Source of the DNA: Sulfurimonas sp.
GTDB taxonomy: Bacteria; Campylobacterota; Campylobacteria; Campylobacterales; Sulfurimonadaceae
Assembly: GCA_013791885.1 (NCBI GenBank)
Contig: VMSZ01000055.1
Coordinates: forward strand, 1-55,239
Direction of reading: 5' to 3'
DNA length: 55,239 nucleotides
In this document: positions 28,016-37,498 of the stretch, piece by piece
Layout: each line of letters opens with the position of its first letter
Numbering within the stretch: position 1 is the first letter of the stretch
The notes under the pieces: model-generated
What the model saw: the letters and a program-made list of their open reading frames with translations, nothing else
Databases searched by the model: none
What the model was told of the DNA's origin: nothing
Made by a program: the position numbers and the translations under genes

Positions 28016-28126
28016 ATAGTAACATTTTAAAATATAAAAAGTGCATATGTGACACAAACTGTGACGTGGTTTTTGTAGTATCAGGTAATAGGTATTTTCG
28101 AAAAATCAAAAAATAGGGGTGTAAAA
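28016..28126. promoter_or_regulatory. Divergent control region between kinase and adhesin genes
   Basis: A 111-base AT-rich gap between two divergent starts. It contains the imperfect GTGACACAAACTGTGAC, with GTGACA and TGTGAC as near-direct/inverted halves, which might be an operator. AGGGGTG provides the ribosome site of the adhesin. No clear sigma-70 -35 is seen. Confidence 0.35.
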
Positions 28127-31100
28127 ATGAAAAGTTTTATGTTGAAAGCATCAATGCTTTCAATCGCAACGGCCGTGCTTATAGGTACGGCAGGATGTAG
28201 TGGAGGCGGCGGCAGTGATGCAGCAGCAACAGTGACATACAGTGGAGGCGCGGTTGATGGTTATTTACAAAACGCAACCGTATTTGTTGATTCAAATGCA
28301 ACAAAGGCTTGGGAAAGTGACGAGCAAAATACAACGACGGATGCAAACGGTGACTTTACTTTAACAGGACCTATCGCAGATGGAACAAGAATATATGCTT
28401 ATGGCGGGATAGACCGCAGTACGGGATATCCGTTTGAGGGAAGACTTGCGACTATTTTTAATGCAAATCAAGAGACAATAATTTCACCTTTGACAACTTA
28501 TGTTGCGGCGCTGGTTGATAACAACATGACCCTTGAGGAAGCAACAGCAGAGGTAGCAAGAGCCACGGGAGTAAACGCAGCAGATGTTAATAAAGACCCG
28601 ATGACTCAAGCGGATCTTTTCTTTGCATCTCAGGAAGTGCAAAAGATGGTAGAAATTGTAGCGACTGCTATAAATACGGGTGATTTTAATACAGCCTATG
28701 AATCGGTTTTTACTTCTATGGTTGATAATAATAGTAGTTCTGCAGAAGAGTTTTTAACCGATTTGGGTGTAGCGAGTACTCTTACAGCTGCTATAAAGGC
28801 ATCTTTGGATGCACTTCAAGATAAAATAAATAATCTTGAGGATCAAAATCTTTCACTCTCTGAACTCGATGGTGCCGGTGCATATTTAAATGCGTATAGC
28901 GACTCTATAGAAGGTGTGTTAGAGAGTAGTTCAACTACAAAGAGCGATGATATTATGGCTATTCTTGGCGATTTTAATTCGACAGACCTTAACACAAGCA
29001 CTATAGTTACAGACCTCGCAGAGGTTACGAGCTTTTTAGATAACAATATTAGCTACTTGGGCGTAAACAGTGCGGATAACAATATTACAAGTGATTTGGT
29101 TTTGACACAGAATACGGGTGACTTTAATGTGAGTTGGGGTACAAGCGACAGTAGTGCCATAGATGCAGCAGGAGTTGTAACAAGAAGCGACACGGTAGCT
29201 CAAGCAGTTACTATGACGGTGAGTGTCAAGAAAAATCTTGCAACTAGCAGTAAATCATTTAGCTTGAATGTACCCAGAGTGGAACATGCTCCGGTTGCAA
29301 CGGGCGCTTTATTAGAGATTGCCGAAGATGCAAACGCAACGCAGGTGACTTTGACATATAGTGATTTAAATGGCGACGAGTTAACGGTAACGGCTGTTTC
29401 TGCGGCTAGTCACGGTAGCGCAACAGTAATAAACGGAGCTGTTGCATACACTCCGGCTGCAAACTTTAACGGCAGTGACTCCTTTACTTACACGGTGAGT
29501 GACTCTACAGGCCTAAGTGCAACAGCGGATGTAAATGTAACAGTAAACGCAGTGAATGATGCGACAGTATGGAACACACCGGCAACACTTCCTGGCGTTT
29601 TAGAAGACTTCGGAACGTTTAATGTTGAGTTAAACGCATCAGATGTTGATGGAGCCGTAACTTATGGGCTTGTATCAAATTCAGCAGGCATAAACGCAGC
29701 TCTTAATGGCGAAACTTTAACAATCTCTTCTGTAGCAAACGCAAGCGGTAATGAGACAGTAGTTGTTTCGGCAAGCGAAGGCGGAGTAGATACAAATCTT
29801 ACGCTTTCTCTTGTGGTAGCAGCAGTGAATGATGCGCCTACAGCGGGAACTTTTACGCCTCTTGCAACGATAGCTGAAGATTCTTCATATAGTTTCACGG
29901 CAATAGCAAGTGATGTGGATTCAGTTAATTTAACCTACTCTTTGGCAAATAATCCTACTTGGATGAGTATAAACCCAACTTCAGGAGCGGTAAGTGGAAC
30001 ACCTGCAAACGCAGATGTCGCAACGACTTCAAATGTGCAAGTTTTAGTAACAGACGGCGTTATTGCTTCTCCTGTATCTATCGCAACATTTAGCGTAACG
30101 GTCACAAATACAAATGATGCTCCGGTTGCTTCTGCTTCTTCTGTTGGGACGCTGAAAAATACACTCGTCACAGGTACTCTGGTTGCCAATGATGTGGATG
30201 TCGGAGATACTTTAACATACGCCATTGTGAGCCAAGTAGGTGCAAACGGTACGGTCACTATTACAAATGCCAGTACGGGTGCATTTTCTTATACTCCGAC
30301 AACGGACTATTTGGGTGAGGGAAATTTTACTTTTAAAGTGACAGATGCAAACGGGACGGATTCAAATATTGCAACAGTTTCTTTGAGTATTACTGACGCT
30401 ATTATTAGTATTGTGGCTACGGATGATATTGCAAGCGTTGAAGAAGATGCTAATGTAACCATAGATGTATTGGGCAATGATGTTTTAACAAATGAAACAG
30501 TAAACGGCGGTGCAACAAACGGAACTATTATCTCAGCTGTTTCAACTCCAACAAGCGGTACAGCTACAATCACTTCCGGTGCTATTTTGTATGTTCCAAA
30601 CGCAAATTTTAATGGAACAGACAGTTTTACATATACGGCATTGACACTTAGCGGAAACACAGATACAGCCACAGTAAATGTAACAGTGACAGCAGTAAAT
30701 GATGCAATAGTATGGAATACGGTAGATACTCTGAGCCCTGTAGATGAAGATTTTATTCAATTTACGGTTGAGTTGAATGCAACAGATGCGGATGGCGCGG
30801 TAACATATGCTCTTGTTGGTACAACAGGCATTGTAAACGCAGTCGTAAACAGTTCAACTTTGACAATTTCACCAATTGAAAATGCAAACGGTGGGGAAAC
30901 AATTACGGTTTCAGCAATCCAAGGTACGGAAACAGTTAATCATACTATTGCGTTTACGATAAACGCAGTAAATGACGCTCCGGTAGCAAATGCCGATGCT
31001 TTTTCTGCATTACTCAATACTACTAATGCAGACGGTTGGAATATTTTGGCAAATGACATTGATGTAGAAGGTCCATTGAGTATAGCAAGCTGTGAAACCA

Positions 31101-32947
31101 CTACTACCGAGTCAGGCTCTGTAACTTATGATACAGCTGAAGTTATATCTTATACGCCGGCAAATGAATTCGTTGGTACAGATACATTTTCGTGTACTAT
31201 TACAGATGGTGACTTAAACGCAACAGCCTTAGTAAGTGTTGTTGTATCTGGAAACCACGCTCCAGAAGCTTCGGGTGCAAATATTACGATGGTACAAGGC
31301 GAGAACATCACCGGACAAGTGATAGCGTTTGATGCAGATGATGATAATCTTACGTTTAGTTTAGCCGGCGGAGATTTGACTAACTTGGTAGGAAGCAATC
31401 TTAATCCGGATGGTACATATAATATTACCGCTTCAGGTGTTGGCTCAGGGTATATCGTTGTTAGCGTTGCAGATGATGGGGAGCCGTCAATGAGCACAAC
31501 TACTACTTATAATGTTACTGTTATAGAATCACAGGCACAAAATAGTGCGTATGACTTCAGTGATGGTGGAGAACTAACTGAAGCTGAGTGGGATGCAAAC
31601 GCAACGCTTGATATTCCTGCTGATGCAAAGCTTTACAGTATTTGGGGAACAGATACAGATGAAAACAATGTAACAACACTAAATATGGACTATCTAGAGT
31701 TTATATCTGATGGTTCATTTATTGTATCTGAGGATAACAGCAGTGATTATTCACATGACGGTGTTATTGTAGGAAGCAATGTAACAGATGGCAACAGCGA
31801 TGGGATGATAGCGGTATCTAAAGGTACGAGTTATAATGCTGGCTTAAAAGTTGCAGAGCTGAAACTATTGGAAGTATACGAAGGAAATGAAACTGCAACA
31901 GTATTCCCTGATATCACAATGCCAAACAGTGCAGTAGTTTATAAAACAGCAGTTAAAATGGCAGAAGCCAGCTATTATTTAGATCGTCCGGCAGATGATT
32001 GTACACAAAATAATGAGTGTGTTGCGTATCCTACATTAAACGCAATGATAGATAATAATGCACACGGAATCGTAGGATACAATCAAGAAAATTATAGACG
32101 TTTACTTGTTTTTGGAAGTGAACAAAATCTTTCAGACACAAATGGAACAGTGATGGAAATTGATATGACAGATGTGTACGCTAACGGCGGAGAACCTTTT
32201 GTTATCAATGCAAACGCAGGGACATGGAGCGTAGGAACATACACAGATGAAGACGATGCAAGTAATATGATGGTTACAGTAACACTAGCCGATGGCGTGA
32301 GCGGTTTTGATAATAAACATATTATACTCGTTGCTCCTGGGGCTATTTTGAACGGAATGCCGACAGACACTGTTTTCAAAGGAAGCTATGACCCTGTCGG
32401 AACAATAATGGTAGATTACAGATTCAACGATGTTGCATCTGCGGTACTGCAAAATGTTTATAACCCTGTAACAGCTGCAGAATATATGGCCCTGACAGGC
32501 ATTGCTTATGATATAACTCCGGATGCGTTTAGTGCCGCTACAGGTATTTACGATCCAAGAGATTTAAATTATACGGTGAACAATACTGTATACAGTTTAG
32601 AAATAGATCCAGGGAGCGGTTTTCTTGTATCAGAGATGATATACGAGAATACAATTGTGACAAGAACAGAATATCTAAATGGTGTAGCGGGTACACCAAT
32701 GGTACTGAGTCATGATGCGGCTAACGGCATTAATCCTTTTACTATAGATGGTACTTATGAAATTAAAATTGCCGGTCTCATAAGTGGTGCTGAATATAGT
32801 GCTCTTACAGGTTTTGCAATGCCGGAAAGTGCTTATATTTATCAAGTTTATTCACATGATACAGGTACGGGCGATGCTTATTTTGAACACTTTGCCAATA
32901 CTATTGCTAAACAAATAATGCAAGTTAATTTTATGAATCAGCAATAA
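28127..32947 (+). CDS. Large lipoprotein-like adhesin with cadherin/Ig-type repeats
   Basis: A 1606-residue acidic protein rich in Asn, Thr, Ala and Asp with few Cys. A signal peptide ends in GTAGC, with the lipidation Cys at residue 24, followed by a Gly/Ser linker. Residues about 40-95 resemble a carboxypeptidase-regulatory-like beta domain; 100-260 are helical. From about 385 to 1130 there are Ig/cadherin-like repeats of about 95 residues, with boundaries of the AVNDAPV kind near residues 471, 565, 661, 854 and 944. The last 450 residues are a non-repetitive domain I do not recognise. Likely surface-anchored or secreted; it lies directly upstream of the type II secretion operon and carries many AAACGCA copies. 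Confidence 0.8.
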   Translation: MKSFMLKASMLSIATAVLIGTAGCSGGGGSDAAATVTYSGGAVDGYLQNATVFVDSNATKAWESDEQNTTTDANGDFTLTGPIADGTRIYAYGGIDRSTGYPFEGRLATIFNANQETIISPLTTYVAALVDNNMTLEEATAEVARATGVNAADVNKDPMTQADLFFASQEVQKMVEIVATAINTGDFNTAYESVFTSMVDNNSSSAEEFLTDLGVASTLTAAIKASLDALQDKINNLEDQNLSLSELDGAGAYLNAYSDSIEGVLESSSTTKSDDIMAILGDFNSTDLNTSTIVTDLAEVTSFLDNNISYLGVNSADNNITSDLVLTQNTGDFNVSWGTSDSSAIDAAGVVTRSDTVAQAVTMTVSVKKNLATSSKSFSLNVPRVEHAPVATGALLEIAEDANATQVTLTYSDLNGDELTVTAVSAASHGSATVINGAVAYTPAANFNGSDSFTYTVSDSTGLSATADVNVTVNAVNDATVWNTPATLPGVLEDFGTFNVELNASDVDGAVTYGLVSNSAGINAALNGETLTISSVANASGNETVVVSASEGGVDTNLTLSLVVAAVNDAPTAGTFTPLATIAEDSSYSFTAIASDVDSVNLTYSLANNPTWMSINPTSGAVSGTPANADVATTSNVQVLVTDGVIASPVSIATFSVTVTNTNDAPVASASSVGTLKNTLVTGTLVANDVDVGDTLTYAIVSQVGANGTVTITNASTGAFSYTPTTDYLGEGNFTFKVTDANGTDSNIATVSLSITDAIISIVATDDIASVEEDANVTIDVLGNDVLTNETVNGGATNGTIISAVSTPTSGTATITSGAILYVPNANFNGTDSFTYTALTLSGNTDTATVNVTVTAVNDAIVWNTVDTLSPVDEDFIQFTVELNATDADGAVTYALVGTTGIVNAVVNSSTLTISPIENANGGETITVSAIQGTETVNHTIAFTINAVNDAPVANADAFSALLNTTNADGWNILANDIDVEGPLSIASCETTTTESGSVTYDTAEVISYTPANEFVGTDTFSCTITDGDLNATALVSVVVSGNHAPEASGANITMVQGENITGQVIAFDADDDNLTFSLAGGDLTNLVGSNLNPDGTYNITASGVGSGYIVVSVADDGEPSMSTTTTYNVTVIESQAQNSAYDFSDGGELTEAEWDANATLDIPADAKLYSIWGTDTDENNVTTLNMDYLEFISDGSFIVSEDNSSDYSHDGVIVGSNVTDGNSDGMIAVSKGTSYNAGLKVAELKLLEVYEGNETATVFPDITMPNSAVVYKTAVKMAEASYYLDRPADDCTQNNECVAYPTLNAMIDNNAHGIVGYNQENYRRLLVFGSEQNLSDTNGTVMEIDMTDVYANGGEPFVINANAGTWSVGTYTDEDDASNMMVTVTLADGVSGFDNKHIILVAPGAILNGMPTDTVFKGSYDPVGTIMVDYRFNDVASAVLQNVYNPVTAAEYMALTGIAYDITPDAFSAATGIYDPRDLNYTVNNTVYSLEIDPGSGFLVSEMIYENTIVTRTEYLNGVAGTPMVLSHDAANGINPFTIDGTYEIKIAGLISGAEYSALTGFAMPESAYIYQVYSHDTGTGDAYFEHFANTIAKQIMQVNFMNQQ

Positions 32948-32965
32948 AAAGCTGATTTCCTCAAC

Positions 32966-32992
32966 GCGTTTCCACGCTATGTGTGGGAACGC
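32966..32992 (+). terminator. Hairpin after the adhesin gene
   Basis: GCGTTTCCAC and GTGGGAACGC form a 10-base-pair stem with one G-U around a seven-base loop, starting 19 bases after the stop. There is no strong T-run after it, so it may be an mRNA-stabilising hairpin or a weak terminator. Confidence 0.45.
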
Positions 32993-33067
32993 AACTATTC
33001 AATATTATTAATTTCAACAAAACCAAACAATAAAGCCCCTCATAACCTAATTGTAATAATCTTTTAA

Positions 33068-33073
33068 TATAAT
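33068..33073 (+). promoter_or_regulatory. -10 box of the type II secretion operon
   Basis: TATAAT lies 28 bases before the gspG ATG within an AT-rich run; AAAGG near 33091 is the ribosome site. It gives the secretion operon its own promoter apart from the adhesin gene. Confidence 0.5.
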
Positions 33074-33100
33074 ATACGACTAAAAAATAAAGGCAAATTT

Positions 33101-33532
33101 ATGCAAAAAAAATCAAGAAGTGGTTTCTCACTTATAGAACTTATGATAGTTATCGTCATCTTGGGGCTCTTGGCAGCGATGGTTATGCCGAGTTTAACAG
33201 GTAAGGGCGAAGAGGCAAAACGCAACCTTGTATGTGTGCAGATGAAGAGCATCTACAACAGCTCACTTGACATGTTTAAAATAGACAACGGCATGTATCC
33301 GAGTACGACTGAAGGGCTTGAGGCTTTGGCTGTAAATCCTGATGCAGAGCTTTATCCGAACTATTCGGCAAGCGGTTACTTTAAAGATGGAAAAATTCCT
33401 AAAGATTCATGGGGAAATAAGTTCATATATGTAAACGATGAAGGAAAAATAGAGATTGTTTCTCTAGGCGCTGACAGAAAAGAGGGCGGTACAGGCGAAG
33501 CTGCCGATATTAAAATGAGCGAGTGTAAATAA
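33101..33532 (+). CDS. gspG: Type II secretion major pseudopilin GspG
   Basis: A 143-residue prepilin-like protein with the cleavage site G/FSLIELMIV at residues 8-9, followed by the long hydrophobic helix. The C-terminal domain has the GspG pattern: MYPSTTEGLEAL, KDSWGNKFIYV and VSLGADRKEGGTG, which forms the calcium-binding loop. GspG builds the periplasmic pseudopilus. It is the first gene of an operon in which almost every neighbour is a type II component. The leader peptidase GspO is not in the window. Confidence 0.93.
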   Translation: MQKKSRSGFSLIELMIVIVILGLLAAMVMPSLTGKGEEAKRNLVCVQMKSIYNSSLDMFKIDNGMYPSTTEGLEALAVNPDAELYPNYSASGYFKDGKIPKDSWGNKFIYVNDEGKIEIVSLGADRKEGGTGEAADIKMSECK

Positions 33533-33535
33533 CAC

Positions 33536-34054
33536 TTGAAAAGAGCAGCTTTTTCGCTCATTGAACTGATGATAGTCGTGATGATTATGGGGGTTGTTTA
33601 CTCTCTTTCCATTAATGGACTTCAGCGTTCAGCCAAAGGTGCAGAGAATGTAACGCTTATGAATCTAAAAAACTACATGCTCTCTTTAGAGTATGAAAAA
33701 AACGTCAGACTTTTATGTTTGGACGAGTGTGAGAGCTGTGACATTTTGGTCGATGGAGTCAAGCAGGAAACCTTGGAAAAGTTCTTAGACAAGAGTGTAA
33801 AAACTTACAGATATGAGTTTTTGCAGGGTGTTCATGAAGTCAAGCATGAACTCTATTTCAACCAGGAAAATGTAGAAGAAGATGTCTGCTTTTCTTACAG
33901 CATCGATAAACAAGGAGTAGGTGAACAAGTGTTAGTAGAGTACAAAAAGGCAGTTTATGACTTCACTCCTTACTTTTCATCAACTATAAAATACGCATCC
34001 ATCCAAGAAGCTGTAAACGCAAGAGAAAAACTTATTCAAGAAGTGCAAAAATGA
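33536..34054 (+). CDS. Minor pseudopilin, GspH-like
   Basis: A 172-residue protein with a short leader and the prepilin motif AFSLIELMIVVMIMG. The residue before the cleaved bond is Ala, not Gly. The start is TTG, four bases after the gspG stop, with no obvious ribosome site, so it is probably translated by coupling. The C-terminal part has CDECESC, a small Cys cluster, and otherwise no recognised motif. Position after gspG suggests GspH; sequence support is limited to the pilin helix. It overlaps gspF by four bases. Confidence 0.75.
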   Translation: MKRAAFSLIELMIVVMIMGVVYSLSINGLQRSAKGAENVTLMNLKNYMLSLEYEKNVRLLCLDECESCDILVDGVKQETLEKFLDKSVKTYRYEFLQGVHEVKHELYFNQENVEEDVCFSYSIDKQGVGEQVLVEYKKAVYDFTPYFSSTIKYASIQEAVNAREKLIQEVQK

Positions 34055-35265
34055 TTTTTAAATACAAAGGCATAGATGAAGAGGGCAATAAAGTAAGTGA
34101 CAAAATTGAGGCACTCTCTTTAAGTGAAGCCAAGAGCAAACTCAAAGCCAACAAAATCATCTATGAGAGCATAAAAGAAGAAAGCGTTTCCATTTTTGAC
34201 GCCTTAAGTGTGAGTATGCGTTACAAAATCAAACCAAAAGAGCTATCCTCACTTTCGCGCGAACTTTCCATGTATATTCGTTCCGGTATTACCATCGTTT
34301 CGGCACTGAAAATTGTGCAGACACACTATGAAAAAAACAAAAAAATGAAACTTTTTTTAACGACGGTAAGCACGCATTTAGATGAGGGGAAAAACTTTTA
34401 TACTGCCTTAGAGTCACAAACAGTCGTAGTTCTTCCGGAGTTTTTTAAACACTCTATTAAGGTGAGTGAGAGCGGCGGAATCTTAGATGAAGTACTCTTG
34501 GAGTTGTCGCGTTTTTTAAAAGAGCAGGACAAAATAGCCAAAGAGATTAAGAGTGCGTTTGCCTATCCGACTTTTATGATTCTGGTTTCCTTGGTAATGA
34601 TTGCGTTTATGTTAGCCTTTGTTGTACCGCAAATAACGGGTATATTTGAGAGCATGAACCAAGAGTTGCCGACACCCACAAAGGTTGTTATAGCCATGGG
34701 AGATTTTTTCAGAGACAACATTAAAATCATTCTCGCTAGTATTGTTGTGTTTGTTATTGCGTTTATGGTGCTGATGAAAAAAAGTTACACTTTTGCTTAT
34801 GGCGTTCATAAGTTTATTCTCAAACTGCCGCTTTTTGGAGAAATTGCCCAAAAAAGTGAGCTTGCGCGTTTCGCTTACATGGCGTCACTTTTGACGCGTT
34901 CTGGTGTGCCTTTTGTGCAGACGATTAACCTGAGCGCAAACATTCTCAACAACCTTGTGTTAAAAGAGCTTTTTGTGAACGCTTCTACGAAAGTTGTAGA
35001 GGGAAAACTTCTCTCAAACGCCATAAACTCTTCACAAACAAAGATAGACAATGCCTTTGTTCAGTCCATTGCTTTGGGTGAAGAGACCTCTCAGGTTCAG
35101 AGTGTTTTAACAAATATTTCAGAACTCTATTTTGAAGAAAACCGTGAAAAAATCTCTCTGCTTTTAACTCTACTTGAACCTGCACTTATGCTTTTTGTCG
35201 GCGGCAGCATAGGTTTTATTGTCGCGGCGATGCTGCTGCCTATTTTCTCTATGAGTATAAGTTAG
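34051..35265 (+). CDS. gspF: Type II secretion inner-membrane platform protein GspF
   Basis: A 404-residue protein of the GspF/PilC family, with two repeated cytoplasmic helical bundles and about three membrane segments (near residues 170-195, 220-240 and 375-400). Recognisable motifs are LSRELSMYIRSGITIVSAL, the matching second copy FAYMASLLTRSGVPFVQTI, and LLEPALMLFVGGSIGFIVAAMLLP at the end. It anchors the ATPase and pseudopilus assembly. It begins inside the previous gene by four bases. Confidence 0.93.
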   Translation: MIFKYKGIDEEGNKVSDKIEALSLSEAKSKLKANKIIYESIKEESVSIFDALSVSMRYKIKPKELSSLSRELSMYIRSGITIVSALKIVQTHYEKNKKMKLFLTTVSTHLDEGKNFYTALESQTVVVLPEFFKHSIKVSESGGILDEVLLELSRFLKEQDKIAKEIKSAFAYPTFMILVSLVMIAFMLAFVVPQITGIFESMNQELPTPTKVVIAMGDFFRDNIKIILASIVVFVIAFMVLMKKSYTFAYGVHKFILKLPLFGEIAQKSELARFAYMASLLTRSGVPFVQTINLSANILNNLVLKELFVNASTKVVEGKLLSNAINSSQTKIDNAFVQSIALGEETSQVQSVLTNISELYFEENREKISLLLTLLEPALMLFVGGSIGFIVAAMLLPIFSMSIS

Positions 35266-35269
35266 TTCC

Positions 35270-36181
35270 ATGCCAAAACGCAGCGCAATCGCACTCTTAA
35301 TTACGGTTTTTTTCATCATAGCTATAAGTATCTCATTGGGCATTTCGCTTAAACAGGTTAAAGAAGCTTCAAACGAGGTTGAAAGTGAAGCTTTTATGTT
35401 ACAGAGTGCCCTTATTTTGGAAGATGTTTCGAATATTTTAAAAAATTCACAAGAACTTGATGCAGTTATACGGGATAACTCTATTGAGAGTTTTTTTCTT
35501 TTTCTCTCCGAAGTCGGGTTTATACCTTTTGAGAGTGACGGAATGAAAGTAAGTATTGAAATAGCAAGCGCACGTTCGAAATTTAATATAAACTCTCTGC
35601 GTGACGCAAATAGTTCAAACCCTCAAAAGACCCAAGCAATGCAGGAATATTTGGGTACTTACGCAATAAATGACGATTATGTCGGCATTTTGTTAGATAA
35701 TATGAGCCAAATTAAAGAAGATAATTCTTATAATAGCGCTATATTCAATGATAATCCCACTCTGTTTAGGGATTATATTGTTTCACAGAAACATTTGGAT
35801 GAGATAAACAATTTTTATATGCAAAATACGCATGAAAACGCCATTACTAAAGTAGATTTTGAGAAGCTGTTTTATTTTTCAAAAGACGGAGCTTACTCTG
35901 TTGATGTGAATTATGCAACCAAGGAGACTTGGCGTTTAATGCTTGGCTGTGATGAACTCAGAGCTGAGGAGCTTGCTCTTGGCGGAGGCTTCTATATAAA
36001 AGAAGAAGATTTGGCTTTGAGTGATGTTGAAAAAGAGATGCTTAAAAGATTTGCCACGAGCTTTTATGAACCTTATCTGGATGTAAAAGTTGCAATAAGT
36101 AAAAATGACCAAAGTGCGTTTATACGATTTGAATACGATATGAAAACTAAAAAGGGAAGCAATTTTGTTTACGAAATTTAA
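35270..36181 (+). CDS. gspK: GspK-like minor pseudopilin
   Basis: A 303-residue protein with an N-terminal hydrophobic helix after KRSAIALLITVFFII, the less canonical start usual for GspK, then SARSKFNINSLRD, which matches the conserved region where GspK proteins keep an Asn-Asn-like turn. GspK caps the pseudopilus tip with GspI and GspJ, both encoded later in the operon. The gene ends 17 bases inside the next gene. Family assignment comes from length, helix and gene order. Confidence 0.75.
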   Translation: MPKRSAIALLITVFFIIAISISLGISLKQVKEASNEVESEAFMLQSALILEDVSNILKNSQELDAVIRDNSIESFFLFLSEVGFIPFESDGMKVSIEIASARSKFNINSLRDANSSNPQKTQAMQEYLGTYAINDDYVGILLDNMSQIKEDNSYNSAIFNDNPTLFRDYIVSQKHLDEINNFYMQNTHENAITKVDFEKLFYFSKDGAYSVDVNYATKETWRLMLGCDELRAEELALGGGFYIKEEDLALSDVEKEMLKRFATSFYEPYLDVKVAISKNDQSAFIRFEYDMKTKKGSNFVYEI

Positions 36182-37094
36182 CAGCAAATACAGAACAATT
36201 TTTGTCGATCCGCAGATGCCAAGAGTGGAGATAAGTGAGAAAGTGAATGTCATTCTCTCACCTTCGCTCTACTGGGTGAAAAAACTCTCTTTACCGATAA
36301 AATACCTCAGAGATGTAAAAAAAATTCTGCCATCAATTTTTGAGGACGTTCTTCCTGAGGGGAACTACAACTACAGCGCCTATAAAAGCGGCGAAGAGTT
36401 TTTTGTTTTTGCCTACGAAGATAAGCTTATTTTAGACACGCTTGCCCAAAAAGGCATCAATGCGTCAAATATTGCCAATGTTTATTTTGCACAGAGTGAA
36501 TTTGAAGAGCTTGAAGGCGCACTCAAAGTAAATGAAACGCAGAACATGTACCTCAAAGACGAGATATTAATACTCGTTCCAAACACTTTTGTGAACGAGA
36601 GCAAGCCTTTGGATGCGGATACAGTTTCTTTGTCGGGCCATACAATTTCCCTTGCGCAATTTGGACACATTGTAGATACAAAAAGTCTCTATAAAATAGC
36701 CGGTGTTTTTATTGTGCTGATTGTTTTGCTTGGCGTTGAATGGTTTGTGACCGCGCAAAAAATAAATGAGATTGAAGAACTTAAATCTGCGCTTTTTGAA
36801 AAAGAAGGTGCAAAATCAACTATGTTTGAAAACAATGCAATTCTTAAAAAACAAAAAGCAATCTATGAAAAACAGACAAAACTTAGAGATGGCGTTTCTT
36901 TGGTTCTTTCTGCAAAACTTGCCAAAAATGAGACACTTAAAGAAGTGAGTTTAAAAAATAAAAGTTTTGTTGCAGAGTTTAGCACTTTGAGTCCGGCTAC
37001 TACTGCCGCGATAGAAAAAGATTTTAAAGCAAGCGGTTTGAGTTACAAAATTTCCAAGCAGAATGAATCTTGGCGTGTGGAGGTTTCTTTATGA
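36165..37094 (+). CDS. GspL-like inner-membrane assembly protein
   Basis: A 309-residue protein with an N-terminal cytoplasmic domain, one membrane helix (about residues 178-198, IAGVFIVLIVLLGVEWF) and a periplasmic coiled-coil plus small ferredoxin-like end. That topology matches GspL, which recruits the GspE ATPase. The start is TTG at 36165 with AAGGGA upstream, overlapping gspK by 17 bases. Motif-level similarity is weak, as is usual in this family. Confidence 0.68.
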   Translation: MFTKFNSKYRTIFVDPQMPRVEISEKVNVILSPSLYWVKKLSLPIKYLRDVKKILPSIFEDVLPEGNYNYSAYKSGEEFFVFAYEDKLILDTLAQKGINASNIANVYFAQSEFEELEGALKVNETQNMYLKDEILILVPNTFVNESKPLDADTVSLSGHTISLAQFGHIVDTKSLYKIAGVFIVLIVLLGVEWFVTAQKINEIEELKSALFEKEGAKSTMFENNAILKKQKAIYEKQTKLRDGVSLVLSAKLAKNETLKEVSLKNKSFVAEFSTLSPATTAAIEKDFKASGLSYKISKQNESWRVEVSL

Positions 37095-37498
37095 ATCGTT
37101 TGAATCCTTTACATGCCGGAGCAGTTTTAATTGTATTGGTGCTCTTTTTTGCGCTCAAGCTCAGCGGTGCAAAAGAGGAGCTTATCCTTGCAAAAGAAGA
37201 GTACAAAGAGACTTCAATTACCTTAAATGAACTCAGTTCACTGAGCAGCGCTTATTTGGGCAAAGAAGAGGTGAAAAAATCTTTGCAGAGAATTTTGGCA
37301 CAGCCTTCGCTTAGAGGTGCAAACATCGAGCAAAAACTCAAAAGCAACAGTATTATTTTAAATGGCTCAAGCGTGGACAAAGAAGCATTGAATTCACTCA
37401 TGGGCAAACTCTTAAACGGTGCCTATGACATTGGCTCATTTAACATCAAAAAGCTCAGTGAGAACAAAGCGAGCTTTGAAGTGGAGATACAATGGTAA
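37091..37498 (+). CDS. GspM-like inner-membrane protein
   Basis: A 135-residue protein with one N-terminal membrane helix (AGAVLIVLVLFFALKL), a coiled coil and a small periplasmic alpha/beta domain, the topology of GspM, the partner of GspL. GGAGG lies seven bases before the ATG at 37091; the longer frame back to 37070 starts inside the GspL-like gene and is unlikely. It overlaps the preceding gene by four bases and the next by seven. Confidence 0.65.
   Translation: MNRLNPLHAGAVLIVLVLFFALKLSGAKEELILAKEEYKETSITLNELSSLSSAYLGKEEVKKSLQRILAQPSLRGANIEQKLKSNSIILNGSSVDKEALNSLMGKLLNGAYDIGSFNIKKLSENKASFEVEIQW

Noticed and set aside
30307-30672. Long minus-strand frames inside the adhesin gene
   Set aside because: They are antisense shadows caused by the low stop-codon density in the Thr/Ala/Asn-rich repeats; no ribosome site or family match.
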